Source of the DNA: CAVUDO01 sp963740255
GTDB taxonomy: Bacteria > Actinomycetota > Actinomycetes > Mycobacteriales > Cryptosporangiaceae
Length of the DNA: 64,000 nt
Assembly (NCBI GenBank): GCA_963740255.1
Contig: CAVUDO010000006.1
Span: 186,001-250,000 of the forward strand
Direction: 5' to 3'
Under the pieces are notes generated by a model. That model searched no databases. It was not told the DNA's origin and saw only the letters and a program-made list of their open reading frames with translations. This document shows, in pieces, positions 1 to 9,816 of this stretch (position 1 is its first letter; each line of letters opens with the position of its first letter). The translations under genes and the position numbers were made by a program.

Positions 1-1430
1 GTGTCCACTGTGCTCACGCTGCTGGTGGCGCTGCCGGGGGCGTACGTGTTCGCGCGGTTCGACTTTCCCGGCAAGGCGGTGTTGCGGGCGCTGGTGACCG
101 TGCCGTTCGTACTGCCCACGGTCGTGGTCGGAGCGGCGTTTCTGGCGCTGGTCGGGCCGGGCGGCCTGCTCGGGATCGAGCTCGACCGGACGGTGTGGGC
201 GATCCTCGCCGCGCACGTTTTCTTCAACTACGCGGTCGTGGTGCGCGTGGTCGGCGGAGTGTGGGCGCAGCTCGACCCCCGGCAGGAGGAGGCCGCCCAG
301 GTGCTCGGCGCCAGCCGGATGAGGGCGTTCACGGGTGTCACGCTGCCCGCGCTGACGCCCGCCCTCGCCGGCGCCGCGCTGATCGTCTTCCTGTTCACGT
401 TCACCTCGTTCGGCATCGTCCAGCTCCTCGGCGGTCCGGGGTACGCCACGCTGGAGGTGGAGATCTACCGGCAGACCGCGCAGCTGCTCGACCTGCCCAC
501 CGCGGCCGTGCTGTCGCTGGTGCAGCTCGCCGCGGTGTGCGCGCTGCTGGCCCTGGACGCCTGGCTCACCCGTCGACGTTCGGCGGCTCTCACGCTGGTG
601 GCCGCGCGCGGGGCGGCCCGACGCCCGCATGGCGCACCACAGTGGACGTTCGTACTGGCCAACGTCGCCGGGATCGCTGTCCTGCTGCTCGGGCCGCTCG
701 CGGTGCTGGTCGAACGCTCGTTCAACGCGGGCGGCGGCTACGGGCTGGCGTACTACCGGGCGCTGGGCGTGAACGACATCGACAGCACGCTGTTCGTGCC
801 GCCATGGGACGCGGTGCGCAACTCGCTGGTGTTCGCGCTGGTCGCGACGCTGGTGGCGCTCGTGGTCGGTGGGTGCGCGGCGGCGGCGCTGACGCCGCGG
901 GCAGGCCGGTTCGTCCGCGGGGTGGACGCCATGCTGATGCTGCCGCTGGGAACGTCGGCGGTGACGGTCGGCTTCGGGTTCCTGGTCGCGCTGGACGAGC
1001 CGCCGCTGGACCTGCGGCAGTCGCCGCTGCTGGTGCCGCTGGCCCAGGCCCTGGTCGCGGTGCCGTTCGTGGTGCGGACGCTGCTGCCGGTGCTGCGCGC
1101 GATCCAGCCCCGGCTGCGGGAGGCCGCCAGCGTGCTCGGGGCCAGCCCGTTGCGGGCGCGGCGCGAGGTCGACCTGCCGCTGGTGTGGCGGGCGGTACTC
1201 GTCGCGGCGGGCTTCGCGTACGCGATCTCGCTGGGGGAGTTCGGCGCGACGGTGTTCATCGCCCGGCCGGACGCCCCCACCGTGCCGGTCGCGATCGCCC
1301 GGTTCCTGAGCCGACCCGGCGACCTGAACTACGGCCAGGCGATGGCGCTGTCCGTCGTCCTGATGGCCCTGTGCGCCGGGGCGCTGCTCGCGCTGGAACG
1401 GATCCGGCTCGACCGGGCGGGGGAGTTCTG

Positions 1431-1431
<1 letters not shown>
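1..1431 (+). CDS. ABC transporter permease, ThiP/Fe3+-type, 5' end outside window
   Basis: Inner-membrane permease of an iron/thiamine-type ABC importer. Two consecutive permease modules are visible: the first ends near residue 190 after the coupling-helix stretch EEAAQVLGASRMRAF, the second carries the matching stretch REAASVLGASPLRARREVDL near residue 375. Such tandem fused permeases are typical of the ThiP/FbpB family. The frame is open at the window edge and the first residues read as the middle of a membrane helix, so the true N-terminus is probably upstream. The stop overlaps the start of the ATPase gene (TGATG), so the two are translationally coupled. The substrate-binding protein is presumably just outside the window. 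The substrate (thiamine, iron or other) cannot be fixed from this part. Confidence 0.85.
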
Positions 1432-2441
<1,010 letters not shown>

Positions 2442-2451
2442 CGCGGGGTGT

Positions 2452-2715
2452 TCAGTAGCCCATCAGCTGGTCGACGTAGCACCAGCGCCACGACTCGCCG
2501 GGCTGGATCGAACGCATGACCGGATGGCCGGTGGCGCGATGGTGGGCGGTGGCGTGGCGTCCGGGTCCGGAGTCGCAGCAGCCGACGTTGCCGCACGTGA
2601 CGCAGGCCCGCAGGTGCACCCAGGGGTGGCCGAGGTCGTCGCATTCCTTGCAGCTGTCGCCCAACGGCTCGGCGGCCCGCCCGGCGGCCGCGTCGAGATG
2701 ACTGCACGAGTTCAC
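2452..2715 (-). CDS. UBP-type zinc finger protein
   Basis: Small protein of 87 residues that is one UBP-type (ubiquitin-hydrolase type) zinc finger. Visible ligands run CSHLD, CKEC, CVTCGNVGCC and paired histidines HATAHHRATGHPV, followed by the conserved W-rich end ESWRWCYVDQLMGY. The GTG at 2715 is chosen because the residues just upstream are out of the domain. In actinomycetes this domain occurs alone or linked to Na+/H+ antiporters, and here the gene is divergent from such an antiporter with 126 bp between them. Its role in bacteria is not established; a redox or metal-sensing accessory function is inference. Confidence 0.8.
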   Translation of the reverse strand: MNSCSHLDAAAGRAAEPLGDSCKECDDLGHPWVHLRACVTCGNVGCCDSGPGRHATAHHRATGHPVMRSIQPGESWRWCYVDQLMGY

Positions 2716-2841
2716 GCGGACGCTCCCGATCCTGGGCGATGTTCCCCTGCCGGCCTGATTCTCGCGCACCGACCTGGCGTCGGCGGGAAACCCCCCGGTC
2801 GGGGGATGATGCTGGGCACGGCGACCGCGGAGAGGTGAGGC

Positions 2842-4434
2842 ATGGAGCTGGAGATACCCGACGTCGTCGCCGCCCTGGCCCTGATCTTCGGTGCGATCGC
2901 CGTCGCCGGCGCGGCCAAACGGATCCGGTTCCCGGCCCCGATCCTGCTGGCCGTCGTCGGCGTCGCGGTGTCGTTCCTGCCCGGCGTGCCCGAGTACACG
3001 CTCAACCCGGACATCATCCTGTTCTTCATCCTGCCGCCCCTGCTCTACTCGGCGGCGTGGACGAGTTCCTTCCACGGCTTTCGGGAGAACCTGCGGCCGA
3101 TCGGGCTGCTCTCCGTGGGGCTGGTGCTGTTCAGCACCGTGGTGATCGGACTGGCCGCCTGGTGGCTCGTCCCCGGGTTGCCGCTCGCGGCGGCGTTCGC
3201 GCTGGGGGCGATCGTGGCGCCGCCGGACGCCGTCGCGGCGACCGCCGTCGGGCGGGAACTCGGGATGCCGCGCCGCATGGTGACGATCCTGCAGGGCGAG
3301 AGCCTGGTGAACGACGCGACTGCCCTGACCTTGCTGCGGGTGGCCGTCGCGGCGGTCGGCGGCGGAGTCACGCTGTGGCAGGCCGGCGGGATGTTCCTGC
3401 TGGCGGCGGTCGGCGGCGTCGCGATCGGCGCGGTGCTGGGTGTGGCGATCCACTGGCTGCGGCGGCGGCTGACCGAGGTCGTGCTGGAGAACGCGATCAC
3501 CCTGTTCACGCCGTTCGTGGTGTACCTGGTGGCCGAGAGCCTGCACACCTCCGGGGTGCTGGCCGTAGTGGTGACCGGGCTGTATCTCGGCCACACGTTC
3601 AGCGCCACCTCGCCGGAGACCCGGCTGCAGGGCAACGCGATCTGGGAACTCATCGACTTCGTGCTCGAGTCGATCGTGTTCGCGCTGATCGGGCTGCAGT
3701 TGCGCACGGTCATCGAGGGATTGGCCGGTCTCGACCCGGTTCAGGTGTTCTGGTGGCCGGCCGTGTTGCTCGCGGTGACGATCCTGGCGCGGTTCGTCTG
3801 GGTGTTCCCGGCGACATACCTGCCCCGACGCCTGCTCCGCCGGGTGCGCGAGCGGGAACCGGACCCCTCGTGGCGGATCCCGGTGGTGGTCTCCTGGGCG
3901 GGCATGCGGGGGGTGGTGTCGCTGGCCGCGGCGTTCGCGCTGGCCGCCGACTTCCCGCACCGCAACCTGATCGTGTTCCTGACGTTCACCGTCGTGTTCG
4001 GCACGCTGGTGATCCAGGGCCTCACGCTGCCGGTGCTGATCCGGCGGGTCGGGCTCACCGGGGACGACGGCTACAAGGACAAGCTGGCCGAGGCGAACGC
4101 CCAGCACCGGGCGGCCCGGGCGGCGCTGGAGCGGCTCGACGAGATCGTCGTCGCAGCCGACCCGCCGCCACCCGAGGACATCGTGGAGAAGCTCCGGGAC
4201 TACGCCGAGAACCGTTCGTTGGGTGCCTGGGAGCGCCTCGGTGGTCAGGCACAGGGCGGTGCCGACCCTCCTTCGGCGGTCTTCCGGCACCTGCGCCAGG
4301 AGATGCTCCGGGCCGAGCGGGACGTCTTCGTCCGGATGCGCGACGCCAAGGAACTGGACGACGAGGTGCTGCGCCGGGTCCTGCACGAGCTCGACCTGGA
4401 GGAGACGATGCTCAGCCGCCGCTCCGAGCGGTGA
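2842..4434 (+). CDS. Na+/H+ antiporter, CPA1 (NhaP-like) family
   Basis: Membrane cation/proton antiporter of 530 residues. About 12 hydrophobic segments span residues 5-410. The ion-binding region is recognisable: GAIVAPPDAVAATAV (aspartate near residue 133) and the QGESLVNDATAL motif near 152-163 of CPA1 exchangers. The C-terminal 120 residues are hydrophilic and charged, as in NhaP proteins with a cytosolic regulatory tail. A clear Shine-Dalgarno (GGAGAGGTGAGG) precedes the ATG. It faces the UBP zinc-finger gene across a shared 126-bp intergenic region. Role: Na+ (or K+) extrusion and pH homeostasis. Confidence 0.9.
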   Translation: MELEIPDVVAALALIFGAIAVAGAAKRIRFPAPILLAVVGVAVSFLPGVPEYTLNPDIILFFILPPLLYSAAWTSSFHGFRENLRPIGLLSVGLVLFSTVVIGLAAWWLVPGLPLAAAFALGAIVAPPDAVAATAVGRELGMPRRMVTILQGESLVNDATALTLLRVAVAAVGGGVTLWQAGGMFLLAAVGGVAIGAVLGVAIHWLRRRLTEVVLENAITLFTPFVVYLVAESLHTSGVLAVVVTGLYLGHTFSATSPETRLQGNAIWELIDFVLESIVFALIGLQLRTVIEGLAGLDPVQVFWWPAVLLAVTILARFVWVFPATYLPRRLLRRVREREPDPSWRIPVVVSWAGMRGVVSLAAAFALAADFPHRNLIVFLTFTVVFGTLVIQGLTLPVLIRRVGLTGDDGYKDKLAEANAQHRAARAALERLDEIVVAADPPPPEDIVEKLRDYAENRSLGAWERLGGQAQGGADPPSAVFRHLRQEMLRAERDVFVRMRDAKELDDEVLRRVLHELDLEETMLSRRSER

Positions 4435-4603
4435 TCTCCGTCGCGTAGTCGGGCCTGCGGCCGGCCGCACCGCCGTCGCCGGGCGCCGGGTGGCGGGGTC
4501 CGCGAGGGGCCTCCGGGGTGCTGGTTGAAGCCTCGGCATCCGCTTTGCCCCGAGGTCGGCGGGGCCTGTATCCTTCAGGACCGGCGGCCTCGCGAGGGGC
4601 CCG

Positions 4604-4692
4604 GGAGGCTTCGCCTAGTCCGGTCTATGGCGCCGCACTGCTAATGCGGTTTGGGTTCACCCCCATCCCGGGTTCAAATCCCGGAGCCTCCG
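4604..4692 (+). tRNA. tRNA-Ser(GCT)
   Basis: Class II tRNA of 89 nt. Acceptor GGAGGCT pairs with AGCCTCC, the anticodon stem CGCA/TGCG encloses loop CTGCTAA with anticodon GCT, a long variable arm is present, and the T arm CCGGG-TTCAAAT-CCCGG is perfect. CCA is not encoded. Confidence 0.96.
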
Positions 4693-4717
4693 CGCTTCAC
4701 CCAGTACCGCACCAACT

Positions 4718-4790
4718 GCGCTCGTAGCTCAACGGATAGAGCACTTGACTACGGATCAAGAGGTTGCAGGTTCGAGTCCTGCCGAGCGCG
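4718..4790 (+). tRNA. tRNA-Arg(ACG)
   Basis: Type I tRNA of 73 nt located 25 bp after tRNA-Ser. Acceptor GCGCTCG pairs with CGAGCGC, anticodon stem CTTGA/TCAAG encloses CTACGGA with anticodon ACG, T arm GCAGG-TTCGAGT-CCTGC. The spacing suggests co-transcription with the upstream tRNA. Confidence 0.96.
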
Positions 4791-4798
4791 CCCAGGTC

Positions 4799-4834
4799 AG
4801 AGGCCGTTTCCCGCGAGGGGGGCGGCCTCTTTCG
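4799..4834 (+). terminator. intrinsic terminator of the tRNA pair
   Basis: Just after tRNA-Arg, AGAGGCCG (4799-4806) pairs with CGGCCTCT (4823-4830) and is followed by TTTC. This is a good rho-independent terminator for the tRNA transcript. Confidence 0.7.
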
Positions 4835-4854
4835 CGCCCCATACAGCAGGGAAG

Positions 4855-5142
4855 TCAGGCGACGCGCTGGTGCACCAGGGAGTCGATGGCTCGGTGGAGG
4901 TCAGCGACGCGCACGGTGACTGTCGCGTCGTCGTTGGCTGCGCTCAGGCCGGCGGACACGAGTTCACGGATCAGCGCGCCGGGGGTGAGGCCGCGCCGTT
5001 GGGCCTCAGCCTCCAGGCGTTCGGACAACCCCGCAGGCATCCGTGCCGAGTGCACGACCGATACCGGCCGGGGTTCACGGTCGACTGTCGCGCCGCTCCA
5101 GTCGGTCTCGGCAAGCGCCTTCATCGTTTCTTCACGGCTCAT
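4855..5142 (-). CDS. ribbon-helix-helix (CopG-like) antitoxin
   Basis: Protein of 95 residues. The central stretch SVVHSARMPAGLSERLEAEAQRRGLTPGALIRELVSAGL (residues about 30-68) is a typical ribbon-helix-helix DNA-binding fold; the N-terminal 25 and C-terminal 25 residues are acidic and probably bind the partner. Its ATG at 5142 overlaps the stop of the upstream toxin-like gene (ATGA), the usual arrangement of a TA operon. As the toxin gene is frameshifted, this antitoxin may be an orphan here. Confidence 0.75.
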   Translation of the reverse strand: MSREETMKALAETDWSGATVDREPRPVSVVHSARMPAGLSERLEAEAQRRGLTPGALIRELVSAGLSAANDDATVTVRVADLHRAIDSLVHQRVA

Positions 5143-5414
5143 GCTTCCCCCTCGATCATTCTCACCACCGCTACCTGCTCGGTCGCGGTCAAACTCACGG
5201 GCGGACACCACCAGGTACTCATCGTCTGTCTCTTCGATCAATGCGACAACGATCCAGCGCCCGTCGCTGGCCTGAGCGGCGACCCGGAGGACCGCCCCGA
5301 TGTGGGTCCGCACCTGGGTCGTGTCCGGAGTACCTCCAGTGCGGTCTGCCATCCGATGCCGGCCGCAGCGAGCGCGTCGTAGCTGTGTTCATCGAACAGG
5401 TATTGCTCTCTCAT
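5139..5414 (-). pseudogene. TA toxin-like gene broken by two compensating frameshifts
   Basis: A 276-bp frame starts at ATG 5414 (MREQYLFDEHSYDALAAAG...) and its proper end, L-T-A-T-E-Q-V-A-V-V-R-M-I-E-G-E-A, stops at 5139-5141, overlapping the antitoxin ATG. The middle (VRTHIGAVLRVAAQASDGRW to VVSARE) is in another frame. One base is missing near 5311 in a run of C, and one T is extra near 5180 in a run of T, so the net length stays a multiple of three. Read straight, the protein stops at about 5238. The restored product (91 residues) looks like a small RelE/BrnT-type or DUF4258-type toxin, but I do not assign a family. Both events sit in homopolymers, so sequencing error is possible. Confidence 0.6.
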
Positions 5415-5551
5415 CCTGCCAACGTACACGATTGTAAACAGCCGCTCCATGGCCGAACGCAGGCCGGTTGAGACCTTCCGTACGAGGTAGATGCGGCCGG
5501 CTCCGCCGACCGCGAGCGCCGTCCTGGCCGGGCGCTGCGCTCGCCGCACCT

Positions 5552-5582
5552 CGGGCGGGCGCGCGGCGCGCGCGCCCGCCCG
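5552..5582. repeat. perfect GC hairpin in the 5415-5655 intergenic region
   Basis: CGGGCGGGCGCGCG (5552-5565) is perfectly complementary to 5569-5582 with a 3-nt loop. It lies between the start of the TA operon and the end of the SMP-30-like gene, both on the minus strand. No T-tract follows; it could terminate or attenuate the SMP-30 transcript. The rest of 5415-5655 holds only a short direct repeat of GCTATGCCGG (5631 and 5655). Confidence 0.5.
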
Positions 5583-5655
5583 GCGGCGCGCGTCACGAAG
5601 GCCGCGACCACGCCGGAAGCGCACAGAGCCGCTATGCCGGCATGGGAACGACTCG

Positions 5656-6723
5656 CTATGCCGGCCCGGGGAACGACGACAGCCGGACGCGGGCGACGGC
5701 GGGTTCGTGGAGGCTGCCGAGCCAGAGGGTGTCGCCGTGCTGGCGGACGCCGGTGGCCATCGTGTAGCGGCCGGCCGGGCCGTGCAGGGTGCGGAGCACC
5801 GTGCCGTCGCCGTCGACCAGGGCCATCAGGACGTACCGCTTCGGCTGCGGCTGGAGCCGCACGGGCAGCAGTGCCGCGAACTGGCGGAGCCGCGGGTACG
5901 GCAGCAGCCGCTCGGCGATGGCGACCCGCGGGCTGGGCAGCGCCACCCAGTAGGTGCCGTCGCCGACGGCCGACATGTTGTCCGGGTAGGCGGGCAGGTC
6001 GGCGACGACCGTCGGGGCACCACCGTCCAGCGGCACCCGGACGAGCCGGTGCGTGGAGGTCTCCGCCACCAGGACGAACGAGCCGTCAGGACTCAGCGCG
6101 ACGCCGTTGGGGAAGTGCAGCCCGTCGGCCACCACCTCGGTGCCGCGCCCGACCGGGTCGTACGCGAGCAGGCGCCCGTTCGGCCGGTACTCCAGCATGT
6201 CCCGCCGCCAGGTGTCCACGCCGTACCGGTCGGAGCTGTCGCTGAAGAACACCGTCCCGTCCGGCGCGATGGCGGCGTTGTTGCAGAACGAGAACGGGCG
6301 CCCGGCGGCCGAGCGGGTGAGCGCGGTGACCGCCCCGCCGCCGTCGACCCGCAGCAGTCCCCGGCGGCCGTCGCACACGACGAGGCTGCCGTCCCGCGGG
6401 TCGACCTCGATCCCCAGTGGACGCCCGCCGGTGTCGGCGAGCAGCTCCGGAGGGTCGCCTGGCTGGGCGTCGGCGGCCCATCGCCACAGCCGTCCGTCGT
6501 CGCCTCCGCTGACCAACCGGCCCTCGGCGTCCACCACGACGTCCTCGGGACCGGCACCGCCTGGCAGCGGGAACAGCTCCAGCGCATCGAGCCGGGTGTC
6601 GTCCGGCGCCCACGGGCCGTCCAGCGGCGGCGGCGTCGTGGCGGGGACCTTGGCCGCGCGGATCCAACGGGGTGGCCGCGCTCGCGCGGCGGTCGAGGTG
6701 GTCACGCGGCGATCCTGCCGCAT
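5656..6723 (-). CDS. SMP-30/gluconolactonase/strictosidine synthase-like beta-propeller protein
   Basis: Protein of 355 residues with repeated blades: GPEDVVVDAEGRLVSGGDDGRLWRW, RPLGIEVDPRDGSLVVCDGRRGLLRV, NNAAIAPDGTVFFSDSS, and the strong signature HFPNGVALSPDGSFVLVAETSTHRLVRV shared by strictosidine synthase-like and SMP-30 proteins. The blade YPDNMSAVGDGTYWVAL also fits this family. Start chosen at ATG 6723 because GGGAGG lies 7 nt upstream. No signal peptide is evident. Family members are lactonases or six-bladed hydrolases; the substrate here is unknown. It is divergent from the aldo/keto reductase gene with 92 bp between. Confidence 0.8.
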   Translation of the reverse strand: MRQDRRVTTSTAARARPPRWIRAAKVPATTPPPLDGPWAPDDTRLDALELFPLPGGAGPEDVVVDAEGRLVSGGDDGRLWRWAADAQPGDPPELLADTGGRPLGIEVDPRDGSLVVCDGRRGLLRVDGGGAVTALTRSAAGRPFSFCNNAAIAPDGTVFFSDSSDRYGVDTWRRDMLEYRPNGRLLAYDPVGRGTEVVADGLHFPNGVALSPDGSFVLVAETSTHRLVRVPLDGGAPTVVADLPAYPDNMSAVGDGTYWVALPSPRVAIAERLLPYPRLRQFAALLPVRLQPQPKRYVLMALVDGDGTVLRTLHGPAGRYTMATGVRQHGDTLWLGSLHEPAVARVRLSSFPGPA

Positions 6724-6815
6724 CAGGTGCCTCCCGGGGACCGGGGACACCGCTCCGGTGGTGTGGCGGCCTGGCGATGGTATGGACGTCCGTGGGCCTG
6801 CGAGGATGACGCAAC

Positions 6816-7808
6816 ATGACCAGGTACCGCGCCGCCGCGAGCCGATACGGGACGATGCCCTACCGGCGCTGTGGCAGCAGCGGTCTCAAGCTGCCGGCGG
6901 TGTCGCTCGGTCTGTGGCACAACTTCGGCGAGGACAGGCCGTTCGACGCGCAGCGCGACATCCTGCGACGCGCCTTCGACCTCGGCATCACGCACTTCGA
7001 TCTCGCCAACAACTACGGACCGCCGGACGGATCCGCCGAGACCCACTTCGGCCGGCACCTGGCCGCGGACTTCCGTGCCCATCGCCACGAGCTCGTCATC
7101 GCCACCAAAGCCGGCAACCACATGTGGCCCGGCCCGTACGGCGAGGGGGGCTCGCGCAAACACCTGTTGTGCTCCCTCGACCAGTCACTGCAGCGGATGG
7201 GCCTGGAGTTCGTTGACATCTTCTACTCGCACCGGCCGGATCCCGACACGTCGTTGGAGGAGACGATGGGTGCGCTGGACACCGCGGTGCGGTCCGGGAA
7301 GGCGCTCTACGTCGGCCTGTCCAACTACCTGCCGGAGCAGACTCTCCAAGCCGCGCGCATCCTGCGCGAACTCGGTACGCCGTTGCTGGTCCACCAGCCG
7401 CGGTATTCGATGCTCGACCGCCGGGTCGAGGACGGGCTGCTCGACGTGCTCGCCGCCGAGGGGACGGGCGCCGTCGCGTTCTCGCCGTTGGCGCAGGGCG
7501 TCCTGACCGATCGTTATCTGCGGGGCGTGCCGTCGGACTCACGGGCCGCGAAGGGCGTCTTTCTCACCGCCGACTCGCTCGACGACGCGACGATGCGGAA
7601 GGTACGCGCGCTCACGGCCGTCGCGAAGGCGCGCGGCCAGTCGCTGGCCCAGCTCGCGGTGGCATGGATCCTGCGCCTCGACGTCCTGACATCCGTCCTG
7701 GTCGGCGCCAGCAGCGTCGACCAGCTCGAACAGAACCTCGGCGCCCTCGCCAACCTGACGATCCCGCCGGCCGAACAGGACGAGATCGAGCGGATACTCC
7801 GCGGGTAG
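6816..7808 (+). CDS. aldo/keto reductase, YghZ/Gpr-like
   Basis: NADPH-dependent oxidoreductase of 330 residues with the AKR catalytic tetrad Asp62, Tyr67 (FDLANNYGPP), Lys98 (ATKAG) and His139 (YSHRPD). The PYRRCGSSGLKLPAVSLGLWHNFG opening and YGPPDGSAE loop are characteristic of the L-glyceraldehyde-3-phosphate reductase (YghZ) branch. NADPH-binding residues lie in LVGASSVDQLEQNL near the C-terminus. Probable role: reduction of methylglyoxal or short aldehydes. Monocistronic, divergent from the SMP-30-like gene. Confidence 0.88.
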   Translation: MTRYRAAASRYGTMPYRRCGSSGLKLPAVSLGLWHNFGEDRPFDAQRDILRRAFDLGITHFDLANNYGPPDGSAETHFGRHLAADFRAHRHELVIATKAGNHMWPGPYGEGGSRKHLLCSLDQSLQRMGLEFVDIFYSHRPDPDTSLEETMGALDTAVRSGKALYVGLSNYLPEQTLQAARILRELGTPLLVHQPRYSMLDRRVEDGLLDVLAAEGTGAVAFSPLAQGVLTDRYLRGVPSDSRAAKGVFLTADSLDDATMRKVRALTAVAKARGQSLAQLAVAWILRLDVLTSVLVGASSVDQLEQNLGALANLTIPPAEQDEIERILRG

Positions 7809-7810
7809 CC

Positions 7811-8014
7811 TCATGGTCGGAAGACTCGGCCGCGCACTGGGTGACTGCGTAGGAACTGGCTGAGTCGGGCGGTGAGTCCTCGGGGGCCGCGCGGTCGGCT
7901 TCGTCCCGCGGCCCGGTCGACACAGAGTCCGGCCCGGTAGTCCTCGGGCATCGCCCGCACGGTGGCCGGGTCGTGGATCGCGAGGCGGTAGTCGGCGCGG
8001 TTCTCGGCGCCCAT
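7811..8014 (-). pseudogene. fragment resembling alpha/beta-hydrolase (haloacetate dehalogenase-like)
   Basis: A 67-residue minus-strand frame contains YRLAIHDPATVRAMPEDYRAGL, which resembles the cap region of fluoroacetate/haloacetate dehalogenase-like hydrolases (pattern PAT-x-x-A-x-x-EDYRAG). Neither the nucleophile nor the catalytic His is present and no extension is visible in other frames. It is therefore most likely a remnant, squeezed between the convergent ends of its neighbours and the esterase promoter. Chance similarity is not excluded. Confidence 0.35.
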
Positions 8015-8100
8015 CGCCGCGGGAGCATGGGGAGGCCTGGCCGGTGGATATCAACGCATAACGGCACCCGGCCGTGCGGCCAGCCCCTAGGCTCGCCATC

Positions 8101-9582
8101 ATGCTGCTTTCTCCGTTGGCCGCCGTCGTGCTGGCGGCGTCTGCTGCGGTGCCCGCGCCCACGACGCTGGCGGCGGCGGCCCCGCCGGCGGTCGTCGTCG
8201 CCAACGTCCCCGCTCCGGTGACGGTGACCAACACGGTGCGCATCCCCTCGCTGGGCAACGCCCCGGACGGCACCCTCAAGACGACCGTCCGCTACACCGA
8301 CACGACGGCGAGCGCCACCGCGTCCACGGGCGACACCATCGGCCTCGGCAAGGGCCACAACTTCAAACTGACCACGTGCGTGAACTGGCACCGGGACGGC
8401 CAAACCCCGATCGCCTACTGCTCCGACCGCCTCGTCGACACCCGTGCCAACACCGCGACGATCTACACGTTCGCCCCGACGGTGACGCTGCCGGACCGGC
8501 CGCGTCCCTCCGGCGCCAACCGCTGGGGCTACTTCACCGGCTACACCGAGGTCACCTACCTGTCCGAGGGCCGGTACCGGATGGCCGCGCACTCCTGGCC
8601 GGACGGAGGCCTGCAGCAGGCCGGCGTCCCGGCGGCACGCGTCGGCCAGACGACGGGCGTGCTGCCGCCCAACCAGACCGTGGCCCTGGACGGTGCGTTC
8701 ACCAGCGCGATCGACTCCGGCCAGCCGGACTCGATCTGCCGGCCGCTCACCGGCAATGCGAGCGGCCCGCTGCCCGCGGGCGTGACGAGCAGCCATCCGG
8801 CATTCGCCGGGGCACCCGCCTACCACGAGGTCGGGCTGCCGACCGGCAGCTTCGCCGGCAAGGCACCCCGCGGCGTGATGCTGCTGATCCACGGCGGCGG
8901 CTGGATCAGCAACGGATCGGGCGCGGTGCAGGGCCACCGCCCGGTGGCCGACCGGTGGCGTGCCCGCGGCTGGGAGACCGTGAGCCTCACCTACCGTGCG
9001 TGCGGCAAGAGCCTCGTGGACGCGTTGTGGTTCCACGACAAGGCGCGGGCCTGGTTCGGTCCGGGCGCCGCCCTGTGCACCACCGGCGGTTCGGCCGGCG
9101 GGCACCTGGCGCTGGCCGTCGCCAGCCAGCGCGCCGGTGTGTACTGCGCGATCAGCCAGGCCGGCCCCACCGACCTGAACACGATCAAGGACCAGAAGGC
9201 GTACAACGCCGAGACGGGCACGGCCGACCAGACCAACGGCGGCCGCTGGGTGCACAACCTCGGCGCGGCCGCCTTCGGCCTGGAGAACCTTGCCTCCCAC
9301 AGCCCGGGAGCGCAGGTCTCGCCGCAGCTGGCGAACACCCGGGTGCTGCAGGCGTTCGGTGTGGCCGACCCGCTGGTGCCCTACCAGCAGGCCACGGACC
9401 TCCATCAGACGATCCTCGCCGCCAGGCCTTCCGCGTACTCGCGGACGGTCCAGATGGCAGCGGGGCCCGTACCGTTCGTGCACGCGACCGTCAGCCAGGC
9501 CGCGTTCGACAACTACCTCGCCCGCGAACGCGCGATCGTCGCCCCGATCGTCGCGCCGACGGTCCCCCTCGACCGCCGTTAG
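8101..9582 (+). CDS. secreted alpha/beta-hydrolase (esterase/lipase)
   Basis: Exported hydrolase of 493 residues from ATG 8101 (an in-frame GTG lies at 8074). Residues 1-27 form a signal peptide with a hydrophobic core and an A-x-A-type end. Residues 40-245 form an N-terminal region with cysteines but no domain I recognise. The C-terminal half is an alpha/beta-hydrolase of the HSL/BD-FAE type: oxyanion motif HGGG at 264-267 and nucleophile motif GGSAGG at 329-334 (Ser331), with candidate Asp in GVADPLVPYQ and His in PFVHATV. Probable extracellular esterase; substrate unknown. Confidence 0.82.
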   Translation: MLLSPLAAVVLAASAAVPAPTTLAAAAPPAVVVANVPAPVTVTNTVRIPSLGNAPDGTLKTTVRYTDTTASATASTGDTIGLGKGHNFKLTTCVNWHRDGQTPIAYCSDRLVDTRANTATIYTFAPTVTLPDRPRPSGANRWGYFTGYTEVTYLSEGRYRMAAHSWPDGGLQQAGVPAARVGQTTGVLPPNQTVALDGAFTSAIDSGQPDSICRPLTGNASGPLPAGVTSSHPAFAGAPAYHEVGLPTGSFAGKAPRGVMLLIHGGGWISNGSGAVQGHRPVADRWRARGWETVSLTYRACGKSLVDALWFHDKARAWFGPGAALCTTGGSAGGHLALAVASQRAGVYCAISQAGPTDLNTIKDQKAYNAETGTADQTNGGRWVHNLGAAAFGLENLASHSPGAQVSPQLANTRVLQAFGVADPLVPYQQATDLHQTILAARPSAYSRTVQMAAGPVPFVHATVSQAAFDNYLARERAIVAPIVAPTVPLDRR

Positions 9583-9816
9583 CCCGCCGCGGGCGGCTGA
9601 CCGGCCGTGAGCTGCTTACCTACCTCGGGCAGATCAGAGATCACGGTCCCGCGGTCGCTGCGCCGCCGGGCGGGGGGAAGGCGAGCCCGAAAATCCGGCG
9701 GCGGAGTTCGTTGGACGGCCAGCGCGGGAATGAGATGCTAATAGGCCGATTTAACCCGGAATAGCTGCTTATGTGACTTCGCTATCGGGTAGGCGGACAG
9801 GGGTGATCGGCCGTAC

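Noticed and set aside
2716..4539. Long minus-strand frame antisense to the Na+/H+ antiporter
   Set aside because: It is low-complexity (Arg/Pro/His/Gln), caused by high GC; only its last 87 residues, the UBP finger, are real.
7612..9483. 623-codon minus-strand frame over the aldo/keto reductase and esterase
   Set aside because: Shadow of two clear plus-strand genes; no domain.
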